A DNA stretch of 64,000 bases. It comes from Solimicrobium sp040544425. Lineage in GTDB: Bacteria > Pseudomonadota > Gammaproteobacteria > Burkholderiales > Burkholderiaceae_D. Shown piece by piece: positions 35,597 to 45,993 of this stretch. The stretch covers positions 1-64,000 of the forward strand of contig JBEONO010000016.1 in the NCBI GenBank assembly GCA_040544425.1, given 5' to 3'. The translations under genes were made by a program, and so were the position numbers. Within the stretch, counting starts at the first letter, position 1. Each line of letters starts with the position of its first letter. The notes below the pieces were generated by a model. The model did not search any database, was not told the DNA's origin, and worked only from the letters and a program-made list of their open reading frames with translations.

Positions 35597-36534
35597 GTGA
35601 CCAGCCAGCTCCCTTTGAATGGAATCAGCTCTTCGACGCGCTCAATATCGGGCTGATCCTGATCGATCAAACCGGCTGCGTCCTGCTCTGGAATGACTGG
35701 ATCGCCAAGCACAGCAGCGTAACTGCCGACCAGGTCTTGAATCAGCCTCTGGTCAATGCCTTTCTGGAACCGCTGCCAAAACCGTTTATCGCCGCCATCA
35801 ACCGCGCCATCTCAACCAAATTGCCGGTGGTGCTGTCGAACGCCCTGCATAAATTTCCGCTGCCTTTATTTAATCCCGGCGGCGAGCGCATTTCGCAGTC
35901 GATCATCCTTAGCCCGATCAAGCAAGCGGGCGGGAATTTGACCTGCCTGATTCAGGTGACCGATTCCAGCACCTCGATCAAACGCGAAAAAATGTTGCGC
36001 GACCATTCTGAACTACACAAAAAAGATGCGACCACCGACCCGCTCACAGGTTTGTACAACCGGCGTTTTTTCGACGCCCAGTACGCCAATCAGCTAAGTC
36101 TGGCGCAACGGCAAAATACTACCTTGTCGTTATTGATGCTGGATATTGATTACTTTAAAAATTACAACGACCACTATGGCCATCCGGCTGGTGACAGCGT
36201 CATCATTGCGGTCGGCAATTGCATCAAAAGTCATCTGCAACGCAGTTCCGATCTGGCGGCCAGATATGGTGGTGAAGAGTTTATCGTCATGTTGCCGAAT
36301 TCAACCGAATCAGTGGCACAACTGTTTGCCGAAATTATCCGTAAGGCAGTCTGCGATTTAAACATTGCCCATATCAATTCACTGGTCGCCAATCATTTAA
36401 CCATCAGCATCGGCGTATCAAGCTGTTTGCCCGGCAAGGCGGCTGATACCGTGACCTTCCTGAAAAACACCGACCTGGCTCTCTACGCGGCCAAACAAAA
36501 AGGTCGCAATCAGGTTCAATATCTGCCGCTTTGA
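35593..36534 (+). CDS. PAS-GGDEF diguanylate cyclase
   Basis: 313 residues. PAS-like sensor (about 8-125), then a canonical cyclase domain: DPLTGLYNRRFF, LDIDYFKNYNDHYGH, and RYGGEEF at the active site. It should make c-di-GMP in the cytosol. Final gene of the regulator-CheC-cyclase operon; the RR and CheC may switch its activity. Confidence 0.92.
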   Translation: MSDQPAPFEWNQLFDALNIGLILIDQTGCVLLWNDWIAKHSSVTADQVLNQPLVNAFLEPLPKPFIAAINRAISTKLPVVLSNALHKFPLPLFNPGGERISQSIILSPIKQAGGNLTCLIQVTDSSTSIKREKMLRDHSELHKKDATTDPLTGLYNRRFFDAQYANQLSLAQRQNTTLSLLMLDIDYFKNYNDHYGHPAGDSVIIAVGNCIKSHLQRSSDLAARYGGEEFIVMLPNSTESVAQLFAEIIRKAVCDLNIAHINSLVANHLTISIGVSSCLPGKAADTVTFLKNTDLALYAAKQKGRNQVQYLPL

Positions 36535-36642
36535 CCTGCCGCGGCAGTCCAAACTGCAGCTAAATAAACGCTGCCAGCGGAGCACAGCCGTTGATTCTGC
36601 CGTACAATTTGCGCAAAATTGCCACTTCCAAAGCCGCCCCCC

Positions 36643-38409
36643 ATGAAACCACCCAGCAGTATTGCCACCCTGAGAGGGTTAATACCCTTTCTTGTTCCGT
36701 ACAAAAACAAATTCTATCTGGCAGGCCTGGCTTTAATCGTCGCGGCAACCGCCACCCTGGCGATCCCTTACGCATTCAGACAAATGATCGATTTGGGGTT
36801 CAGCGGTCAGGGCAGTATCAAGCATGTTGATGCCACCTTTCTGGCGCTGTTTGGTGTCGCCTGCGTGTTGGCCGTTGCGACCGCAGCGCGCTTTTACATG
36901 GTCTCGTTATTGGGCGAACGCGTGACGGCCGACATTCGCAGCGCGGTGTATGAGCACGTGATTGAACAGAGTCCGGAATTTTTTGAAACCACCCGCTCCG
37001 GCGAAGTCCTGTCGCGCCTGACCACGGACACCACCCTGATCCAGGCGATGGTCGGCACCAGCATTTCCATGGCACTGCGCAATACCCTGTTATTTATGGG
37101 CGGCCTGGTGATGTTATTCATTACCAGCCCCAAGCTGTCTTCGATCATTATTCTGGCGCTGGCCTTTGTGGTGCTGCCTATCGTGTTATTCGGGCGCCGG
37201 GTCCGCACCCTGTCGCGTGATTCGCAGGACCGGATTGCGGATGCCTCCGCACTGGCTGGTGAAATTCTGAACGCCATGCCCATCGTCCAGGCCTACACCC
37301 AGGAAGCGCACGAAGCGGCGCGCTTCAAATTATCGGTAGAAAATGCCTTTGCCACTGCCATGCGCCGCATCCGCGCGCGCTCCCTGCTGACCGTTGTGGC
37401 GATCCTGCTGGTGTTTGGGGCGATTGTGTTTGTGCTGTGGCTGGGCGCGCATGCGGTGATGGATAAAACCATGACTGGTGGCGAGCTGAGCCAGTTCATC
37501 CTGTATGCCACCATCGTGGCCGGCGCGGTCGGTGCCTTGTCGGAAGTGATGGGAGATGCACAACGCGCAGCCGGTGCCACCGAGAGGCTGCTGGAATTAT
37601 TGGCGGCGCAAAGCACCATCGACGATCCCCTCCATCCGAAACCGTTGCCACCACGCTCTTCCAACGGCGCCACGCTTGAGCTGCAGGACGTGACCTTCCA
37701 CTACCCTTCCCGCCCGGATTCATCTGCCCTGTCGAATCTGTCGATCAAGGTGATGGCCGGTGAAACCGTTGCGGTCGTTGGTTCGTCCGGCGCGGGCAAA
37801 ACCACGCTGTTCCAATTGCTGCTGCGCTTTTACGATCCGCAACGTGGGCAAATCCTGCTGGACGAAGTTAACATCCGCGACCTGAGCCTGCACACCTTGC
37901 GCAATACCATCGGCATCGTGCCGCAGGATACGGTGATATTTTCCGCCAACGCCATGGAAAATATCCGTTACGGCCGGATCGATGCCAGTGACGCGGAAGT
38001 CATCGCTGCCGCCAAAATGGCGGCGGCCCATGAATTCATTGAAATCCTGCCGGAAGGCTACCACTCCTTCCTGGGTGATCGCGGTGTGCGTCTGTCTGGC
38101 GGTCAGCGTCAGCGTATTTCGATTGCCCGGGCGCTGCTGAAAAATCCTGCCTTGTTGCTGCTTGATGAGGCCACCAGCGCTCTCGATGCCGAGTCGGAAC
38201 GACTGGTGCAGGGCGCGCTGGAAACGGCGATGCAGGGTCGCACGACGCTAGTGATTGCTCATCGTCTGGCTACGGTGCAAAGTGCTGATCGTATTTTGGT
38301 CATGGAACATGGGCGCATCGTCGAAACCGGGACGCATGCCAGTCTGGTGGCCGAAGGCGGGATTTATGCGAAACTGGCGGCGCTGCAGTTTCACACGATC
38401 GAGGCTTAA
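36643..38409 (+). CDS. MsbA-like ABC exporter (fused permease-ATPase)
   Basis: 588 residues from ATG 36643 (a TTG eight codons upstream is possible). Six membrane helices (about 20-310), then the ATPase: GSSGAGKTTL (Walker A), VRLSGGQRQRISIARAL (signature), LLLLDEATSALD (Walker B), H-loop in VIAHRL. Homodimeric type IV exporter, perhaps for lipids or drugs; substrate not determined. Ends at a bidirectional terminator. Confidence 0.9.
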   Translation: MKPPSSIATLRGLIPFLVPYKNKFYLAGLALIVAATATLAIPYAFRQMIDLGFSGQGSIKHVDATFLALFGVACVLAVATAARFYMVSLLGERVTADIRSAVYEHVIEQSPEFFETTRSGEVLSRLTTDTTLIQAMVGTSISMALRNTLLFMGGLVMLFITSPKLSSIIILALAFVVLPIVLFGRRVRTLSRDSQDRIADASALAGEILNAMPIVQAYTQEAHEAARFKLSVENAFATAMRRIRARSLLTVVAILLVFGAIVFVLWLGAHAVMDKTMTGGELSQFILYATIVAGAVGALSEVMGDAQRAAGATERLLELLAAQSTIDDPLHPKPLPPRSSNGATLELQDVTFHYPSRPDSSALSNLSIKVMAGETVAVVGSSGAGKTTLFQLLLRFYDPQRGQILLDEVNIRDLSLHTLRNTIGIVPQDTVIFSANAMENIRYGRIDASDAEVIAAAKMAAAHEFIEILPEGYHSFLGDRGVRLSGGQRQRISIARALLKNPALLLLDEATSALDAESERLVQGALETAMQGRTTLVIAHRLATVQSADRILVMEHGRIVETGTHASLVAEGGIYAKLAALQFHTIEA

Positions 38410-38412
38410 AAA

Positions 38413-38432
38413 AAACCGCCGTCAGGCGGTTT
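38413..38432. terminator. Bidirectional rho-independent terminator
   Basis: AAACCGCC-GTCA-GGCGGTTT is a perfect 8-bp stem with a 4-base loop, flanked by an A-run on the left and T-rich sequence on the right. It serves the ABC exporter and the convergent peptidase gene. Confidence 0.85.
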
Positions 38433-38461
38433 CCCACTGAATACCGGTTCAGTTAACAGTT

Positions 38462-40465
38462 TCAATTGACATTCTTCAAATTCTTGTCAAGAAACGATTC
38501 AACGTGATTCCAAAAATCGATCCGATTGTTTTCGTGGTACCAACCATGTCCCTCGTCGCTATACACAATCCACTCCACATTTTTGTTATGGCTTTTCACT
38601 GCGCTGTACAGATCGGTGGCATGCACAATCGGCACCCGTCGATCCATCGCGCCGTGTGCGATCAATAAAGGCTGCGTCAATTTGTCGGTATTTTGCAATG
38701 GCGAATTTTGTTTGAACATCGCGGCGTCGGCTACCGGATCACCGATCAAGGTTTTCAAATCGTAATTTAATGAATCGACGGTCGCGTCATCCTGTGGTGT
38801 GTTGTAGCGCAAGGTCAGGTCGGTCACGCCAGCCCATTCCACACCACAGCGAAAGATTTCCGGATTTTTGATCAATCCCATCAGGCTGGCATAACCACCG
38901 TAACTGTAGCCCATGATTGCGATACGTTTGGGATCGGCCCAACCTTTGGCCACCGACCAGAGTGCCGCGTCGGCCAGATCATCCTGCATGGTTAATCCCC
39001 ATTGTTTCCATCCGGCTTTGTAAAAATCGTAGCCAAAACCCTCGCTGCCGCGGAACTCAGGTTGAATAACGACGTAGCCGCGCGAGGCCAAAAATTGCGC
39101 TTCTGCTTCCCATTCCCAGGAACTGCCGCGCAACCAGGGACCGCCGTGCACCAGCACGATGGTCGGCAAGCTGGCGGCCGGTTTGCCAGGCGGCAGTGTG
39201 AAATACGCGGGAATCTTCATACCGTCACGGGCGTTAAAGTAGGCAAAATCGCGCATCCCCATTTCGGCCGGTTTGATTTTAGGGTATTCCCCGCCGAGCC
39301 CGACCATCTTGCCATTGCTGATGTTATAGACGAAAAACTCGATCGGCTGCCGGTCACTGGTCGAGGTAATTAAAACCGCTGACGCATTGAGGCAATCGGT
39401 TCCGCAGGAAATCGAATTATTGGTGGATTTCAAAATACCATCGACTTTTTGCTGCATGTCTTTAAATTTGGGTTCCAGCCAACCGGTTGCCCTGGCGTCA
39501 CCATCATATTCAACACCAATCACTTTCTTTGCGACGTAATCGGTCACCAGCGCTCCTGAGAAATCCATACCGGGAATATTGAGGAACGGCTCTTTGGCCA
39601 ATTCTTTTTTCGCCAGATCGTAGCGAAATAAGGCCCTGGTTCCATTAGACCTTTTTGTCACGAACAATGAATTTGCCGTTTCAAAATAAAACGGATTAAA
39701 CACCCCCCCGGTCAAACAGTCGCCGCTCACCAATTGCGTCCAGCCGGTCGCTTCAGGTGCCAGGTATTCAATGGAACAATTGCCCTGTGATTTGGTATAG
39801 GCAATGCGCGGTACATCGCTGGCATCCAGCACCCAGCCAAATACATGGCGCGGCTGTGTGGTGTCCAGTATTTCCGATATTTTTTGTGTTCTGGTATTCA
39901 GACGGAGTAAATGCGTGCCGTCAATTTGCCGGAGCGCATTTTCAAAATTTATTTTCTTGACGATGATGTCATCGCTGCCGTCATGGGTTGCGCGAAAATA
40001 CGAATACTCGGCAGTGAGAATTTTACTGGCGATATTCGTGCCCGTCGTTTTGACCTGATGCCGCCATTCGCCCGAAATCAAATGCGTAATGCTGGTCCCG
40101 TCAGGATTGACTGCGATTAAATCGGTGTTCCCGTAAAATTCGGTTTTATAGCTTTTTACGATAAACACCAGGCGGTTTTCATTCACCCAATCCAGACCAA
40201 TGATTCGATCATCTGGTGTGGATGCAGTCACGACATGGCCTTTGCTCAAATCAGCGGTATCACGGACCAGAATTAATTGCGCGCCATCCTCGCCTCTGGC
40301 GACAAACGCCACCTGCTTTCCCAATGGCGAAATCGCTGCCATGGCTACTTCCGGATTTTTAAAAAAGCTTTCCACGCTGGGCAGATTGCCCGCGCCAAAG
40401 GCAGCACTGCAAGAGACAAGCAGGGACAACGGCAGGCAATAACGGATCAATGCATCGATTTTCAT
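38462..40465 (-). CDS. Prolyl-oligopeptidase (S9) family exported peptidase
   Basis: 667 residues with a Sec signal peptide (cleavage near AFGA). The N-terminal beta-propeller spans about 30-390, and the alpha/beta hydrolase domain follows. The catalytic triad is visible: nucleophile Ser in GYSYGGYAS, an Asp near MDRRVPIVHATDLY, and His in SDEGHGWYH. Related to dipeptidyl-peptidase/acylaminoacyl-peptidase; likely periplasmic peptide degradation. Confidence 0.9.
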   Translation of the reverse strand: MKIDALIRYCLPLSLLVSCSAAFGAGNLPSVESFFKNPEVAMAAISPLGKQVAFVARGEDGAQLILVRDTADLSKGHVVTASTPDDRIIGLDWVNENRLVFIVKSYKTEFYGNTDLIAVNPDGTSITHLISGEWRHQVKTTGTNIASKILTAEYSYFRATHDGSDDIIVKKINFENALRQIDGTHLLRLNTRTQKISEILDTTQPRHVFGWVLDASDVPRIAYTKSQGNCSIEYLAPEATGWTQLVSGDCLTGGVFNPFYFETANSLFVTKRSNGTRALFRYDLAKKELAKEPFLNIPGMDFSGALVTDYVAKKVIGVEYDGDARATGWLEPKFKDMQQKVDGILKSTNNSISCGTDCLNASAVLITSTSDRQPIEFFVYNISNGKMVGLGGEYPKIKPAEMGMRDFAYFNARDGMKIPAYFTLPPGKPAASLPTIVLVHGGPWLRGSSWEWEAEAQFLASRGYVVIQPEFRGSEGFGYDFYKAGWKQWGLTMQDDLADAALWSVAKGWADPKRIAIMGYSYGGYASLMGLIKNPEIFRCGVEWAGVTDLTLRYNTPQDDATVDSLNYDLKTLIGDPVADAAMFKQNSPLQNTDKLTQPLLIAHGAMDRRVPIVHATDLYSAVKSHNKNVEWIVYSDEGHGWYHENNRIDFWNHVESFLDKNLKNVN

Positions 40466-40697
40466 GGTGTCGCTTTCTCGGAATAGAAGTTTTTATCAAT
40501 TTTTTGCATACCCGAACCAAGCGTAACGAAACACGGCAACCTGGTTTGCTTCAGTCACCATGCGGCGAAGGCGCAGGGCATGGTAGCGTATGTTAGTGGT
40601 CCAGACAACGTTTGCTGCGCAATATCGTGGTATCGTCACACAGGCACGCCGCTCACAGCAGTCAGCAATTAGTTCAGCCCATATTTAAGGATGCAAG

Positions 40698-41237
40698 ATG
40701 CATTACCAGGAAATTGTTCAGTTCTGGTTTGACGAGATTGATCGCAAACAGTGGTACGCAAAAAATCCCGAATTCGATGCCATGCTCAGGCAACGGTTTG
40801 GCACCATTCATCGCCGCGCGACTCAGTGCGAATTGGCCAGCTGGCGCGCAACGGCGCAGGGAAGACTGGCTGAAATCATTATTCTGGATCAGTTCTCGCG
40901 CAATCTCGGCCGGGATACGAGCGCTGCGTTTGCCTCGGACAGCCTGGCCCTGTGCCTGACCCAGCACGCCATCGCCGCGGGAGCAGATCAACAGCTTGAG
41001 CCGCTTCAACGCAGTTTTATGTATATGCCGATGATGCATTCAGAGTCGCTCCTGATCCACGATCAGGCCGTGCTTCTGTTTGACCAGCCTGGCCTCGAAA
41101 ACAGTCTGAAATTTGAACGCCTGCATCGCGACATCATTCTTCGCTTCGGGCGCTATCCGCATCGCAATGCAATTCTGGGACGTGAATCAAGCGCGGAAGA
41201 ACTGGATTTTCTGGCGGGCCCGCATTCGAGTTTTTGA
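40698..41237 (+). CDS. DUF924 family protein
   Basis: 179 residues. EIVQFWFDEI at the start, IIILDQFSRNLGRDTSAAFA and FMYMPMMHSESLLIHDQAV are the DUF924 motifs; the rest is helical. Good RBS (AAGGA) before ATG. Cytosolic protein of unknown function with a TPR-like all-helical fold. Confidence 0.9.
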   Translation: MHYQEIVQFWFDEIDRKQWYAKNPEFDAMLRQRFGTIHRRATQCELASWRATAQGRLAEIIILDQFSRNLGRDTSAAFASDSLALCLTQHAIAAGADQQLEPLQRSFMYMPMMHSESLLIHDQAVLLFDQPGLENSLKFERLHRDIILRFGRYPHRNAILGRESSAEELDFLAGPHSSF

Positions 41238-41242
41238 ATACA

Positions 41243-41692
41243 TCAACCCAGCGCGCTGCGGTCAATGCGTTTGCTCAAAATAATCGACGTGGAAGTTTGC
41301 CGCACGCCTTCCAGATCGCCAATCTGATCCAGTAATTTATCCAAATCTTCCGTGCTGGTGCAGCGCAGGGTCATCATGTAATCGATCACGCCGCTGACCG
41401 CGTACAGGGTTTCAACCTCGGGCCATTGCTGCAACAGTTTGACCAGGGCTGAGGCGCTGCGCGGCTCGATCGACATCCCGACATAGGCACGCACTCCGGA
41501 TTGAAACAGGGTCTGGTCGAGCCGGACACCGTAACCGGCAATAATGCCGGTCTTTTCCAAAGCCGCGATCCGGGCAATGACCGTGGTTCTGGCCATGCCG
41601 ATTTTTTTCGCTATGAGGGTCACCGGCATGCGCGCATTGTCCATCAGCAGCGCCAGGATTTGATTGTCAACTTTATCCAGATTTGGTTTCAT
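41243..41692 (-). CDS. Lrp/AsnC family transcriptional regulator
   Basis: 149 residues. N-terminal winged HTH (LDKVDNQILALLMDNARMPV, then AKKIGMARTTVIARI) and C-terminal RAM ligand-binding domain ending in a TSTSIILSK segment. Divergent from the saccharopine-dehydrogenase-like gene across a 187-bp gap, so it may control that operon in response to lysine or another amino acid. Confidence 0.9.
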   Translation of the reverse strand: MKPNLDKVDNQILALLMDNARMPVTLIAKKIGMARTTVIARIAALEKTGIIAGYGVRLDQTLFQSGVRAYVGMSIEPRSASALVKLLQQWPEVETLYAVSGVIDYMMTLRCTSTEDLDKLLDQIGDLEGVRQTSTSIILSKRIDRSALG

Positions 41693-41879
41693 GGTGGTCG
41701 TTTTCGCTCTAATTGAATCAAATAGTCGTCATATTGTAGCGCACCACATCATATTGACACTAATTTGTTCTCTATTATCTGACATTAAAGCCCTCTACAC
41801 TTCTGGTCACAATCAGGCGTTGCACGCGTGCACGCTCATGTAGTTCATAAAAACCCGACCACCCCACAGGAGATCAACG

Positions 41880-42971
41880 ATGAAAACCAAACTCATTTTG
41901 TTAGGCGCAGGAAAAATTGGCGACGCGATTTTAAATCTGTTGTCGCACACTGGCGACTATGAAATCACCGTCGCTGATCGCGATGCAGATCGTTTGGCTT
42001 ATGTCACCAAAGCCGCATTCCCTAACACGACCTGTGTACAGATCGATTTATCCGATAAAAATGCGGTGACTGAAATCATCAAAGGTCACAAGGTCACGAT
42101 GTCGGCATGTCCGTACTTTCTGACACCGATCATCGCATCGGCAGCCAAGCTGGCCAAATCGCATTATTTTGATCTGACTGAAGACGTGGAAAGCACACGC
42201 GTGGTCAAGCAACTGGCAGAAAATGCTGAAACCGCCTTCATTCCGCAGTGTGGCCTGGCCCCAGGGTTTATCTCTATCGTTGCCAATGATGTGGCAAAAG
42301 GCTTCGAGTCCTTGCGTGATGTCAGCATGCGCGTTGGCGCCTTGCCGATCTATCCAAACAATGCCCTGAAATACAATCTGACCTGGAGTACCGACGGGTT
42401 GATCAACGAGTATTGCAATCCCTGCGAAGCGATTGTCGACGGCCAGTTGCGCGAAACGATGCCTCTGGAAGAAATCGAAAGCTTCTCGCTGGACGGTATC
42501 GATTACGAAGCATTTAATACTTCCGGCGGTCTGGGTACCTTGTGCGAAAGCCTGGCAGGGAAAGTACAAAATCTGAACTACAAAACTGTGCGATATCCTG
42601 GCCACCGCGACATCATCAAGATGCTGGTGCGTGATCTGCAATTGGGTCAGCTGGAGCGCCGTCCAATCTTGAAAGAAGTCATGGAAACTGCAATTCCAAT
42701 TACCAAGCAGGACGTGGTGCTGGTGTTTGTCAGCGTGGCCGGTATTCGTGAAGGTCGTCTGGAACAGGAATCGTATGCCAAGAAAATCTATAGCCAAAAG
42801 GTCAATGGCCAATTGTTGTCCGCGATTCAGCTGACCACAGCATCTGGAATTTGCGCTATGGTCGACATGCTGATTCAGGGTAAACTGCCACAACACGGGA
42901 TGGTTCGTCAGGAACAGGCTACTTTGGCAGACTTCCTGGCCAATCGCTTTGGCCAATATTACGCAGTTTAA
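41880..42971 (+). CDS. Lysine 6-dehydrogenase / saccharopine dehydrogenase-like
   Basis: 363 residues. N-terminal Rossmann domain (LILLGAGKIGDAILNLL) and catalytic domain with the family segment PQCGLAPGFISIVANDV. Length and a single-domain layout fit L-lysine 6-dehydrogenase as well as the glutamate-forming saccharopine dehydrogenase. With the aldehyde dehydrogenase 43 bp downstream, the pair could turn lysine (or saccharopine) to aminoadipate semialdehyde and then to 2-aminoadipate. No lysine-ketoglutarate reductase gene is seen, which favours the 6-dehydrogenase reading. Confidence 0.75.
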   Translation: MKTKLILLGAGKIGDAILNLLSHTGDYEITVADRDADRLAYVTKAAFPNTTCVQIDLSDKNAVTEIIKGHKVTMSACPYFLTPIIASAAKLAKSHYFDLTEDVESTRVVKQLAENAETAFIPQCGLAPGFISIVANDVAKGFESLRDVSMRVGALPIYPNNALKYNLTWSTDGLINEYCNPCEAIVDGQLRETMPLEEIESFSLDGIDYEAFNTSGGLGTLCESLAGKVQNLNYKTVRYPGHRDIIKMLVRDLQLGQLERRPILKEVMETAIPITKQDVVLVFVSVAGIREGRLEQESYAKKIYSQKVNGQLLSAIQLTTASGICAMVDMLIQGKLPQHGMVRQEQATLADFLANRFGQYYAV

Positions 42972-43014
42972 TGCGGGCTGATTTTCAAATACAGTTTTTA
43001 ACACGGTGACAATG

Positions 43015-44514
<1,500 letters not shown>

Positions 44515-44571
44515 GGCTGGAGATCAGCGCATCGCAGGATTCAAGGTCCTGCGATGCGCCCCAGTTAATCA

Positions 44572-44781
44572 ATGACAGGCACACCTCTGCAAGGCATTAC
44601 CCTCGAAAAAATCCTGACTGAGCTGGTTGCTCAGTTGGGCTGGGAAACGATGGCCAAACACGTGGAGATCCGCTGTTTCAATCAGGATCCCAGTATCCAG
44701 TCCAGCCTGAAATTTTTGCGCCGCACGCCATGGGCACGCGCCAAAGTCGAAGCGCTGTTTATCAGTCATTGCAACGACTGA
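44572..44781 (+). CDS. VF530 (DUF2132) family DNA-binding-like protein
   Basis: 69 residues. PLQGITLEKILTELVAQLGW, then SIQSSLKFLRRTPWARAKVE and the ending, is the complete VF530 family. A small helical protein; the family has a known structure with DNA-binding features, but its role is not clear. Convergent with the TPR lipoprotein gene by 1 bp. Confidence 0.9.
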   Translation: MTGTPLQGITLEKILTELVAQLGWETMAKHVEIRCFNQDPSIQSSLKFLRRTPWARAKVEALFISHCND

Positions 44782-44782
44782 A

Positions 44783-45940
44783 TCAGATCGATCCGGTCGA
44801 TTTCAATTTCTCAAGACGGGCAGTATAAAATTCGCGATTCTGTTGTGAGTTGCTCAATTCGATTGCGCGTTGCAGGTGCTTGATGGCGCCCGGCGTATCG
44901 TTCAATTTCAGATAAACCAGCGCCAGGCCATATTCGATTTCATGGTGATTCGGATCGCGCGCCATTTCTTTTTCGTACAGATGGCGCGCCAGTTCATAAT
45001 GACCTGCTTCAAATTCAGCCTGGGCGTGGAGATAGTATGCCCACGGCGGGTACTTATCCAGGCTGGCGAGGCGTTGCGCAAGCGCCTTCGACTCGGACTC
45101 TCGGCCTAAATCTCTTAGCACCAGGATGCGATTGGTCAGCATCGTGGTATTGTCGGGATCATGGGCAGCGACGCGTCCCAGTACCACTTCCGCATATTCG
45201 GAATGATGAACCGTCCGATATATCACGCCCAGGGTGATGTAGGCATTGGCAAATTTCGGATCCTGCTTCAACGCGGCCCTGGCCCACCAATACGCATCAT
45301 TGGCATTACCCTGAATCAGGGTTTCGACTGCTCGATTATTAGCAAACATCGCCAGCACGGTATTTTCTTCAATCTCGACACTGTCCAGCACATTGGCACT
45401 GTCAAGCGGCAAAAAATCAACCACCATGGGATTCGCGGTCCAGGTAGTCAATTCGAATTCAGAGGGAATTCCTACCAACATCAAATTGACATGCCCGATC
45501 GACATAAATAAATTATCGGACCTGGTCCAATCGGTAACGCCGATGACCGACTGGAAGCGAATCGGCAATCCCAATTCCTTGGCCATCGCCGCCGTCAATA
45601 ACACCAGTGACAGACAGTTTCCCTTTTTCGCTTCAAATGCCTGCGCAGCGGTCAAGGTTTCTGTGGCGTCATAATCGAGGCGCAGCTCGCCTTTTCGGTA
45701 TAGCGCGTTGTACAGGGCGACACGTCGATCAGCGTCATCCACGTGACCGCTTGAGTGATGCAACCTGGTCCGCGCATAGGACTTCATCGGTTCAGATATC
45801 GTCAGTGCGTCTTCAGGCTGAATCTGCTGCGCAGCGGGACTGAACAGTTCGTCGTGAAATAAATCGCCAGCAGCCAGTGGTGGCGCGCTTGAACAGGCAG
45901 AGATGGTGCAGCAAATCAGAACCAGAATGACGATGCGCAT
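44783..45940 (-). CDS. TPR lipoprotein with transglutaminase-like region
   Basis: 385 residues from ATG 45940 (RBS GGAGGG). Lipobox TISAC at about residue 16 gives an outer- or inner-membrane lipoprotein. The middle has FEAKKGNCLSLVLLTAAMAK, similar to transglutaminase-like Cys motifs, and a following HVNL. The C-terminal half has four or so TPRs (YITLGVIYRTVHHSEYAEVV, YELARHLYEKEMARDPNHHE). Function unknown. Its upstream neighbour is the sensor kinase, on the same strand. Confidence 0.75.
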   Translation of the reverse strand: MRIVILVLICCTISACSSAPPLAAGDLFHDELFSPAAQQIQPEDALTISEPMKSYARTRLHHSSGHVDDADRRVALYNALYRKGELRLDYDATETLTAAQAFEAKKGNCLSLVLLTAAMAKELGLPIRFQSVIGVTDWTRSDNLFMSIGHVNLMLVGIPSEFELTTWTANPMVVDFLPLDSANVLDSVEIEENTVLAMFANNRAVETLIQGNANDAYWWARAALKQDPKFANAYITLGVIYRTVHHSEYAEVVLGRVAAHDPDNTTMLTNRILVLRDLGRESESKALAQRLASLDKYPPWAYYLHAQAEFEAGHYELARHLYEKEMARDPNHHEIEYGLALVYLKLNDTPGAIKHLQRAIELSNSQQNREFYTARLEKLKSTGSI

Positions 45941-45993
45941 TCTTCCCTCCAAGGCTCAAAAAATAATTGTAATTTTTAGTTTTAATTCATCAA

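Noticed and set aside
36536..36547. CTGCCGCGGCAG palindrome as terminator of the cyclase operon
   Set aside because: No loop and no U-tract; a terminator role is not supported.
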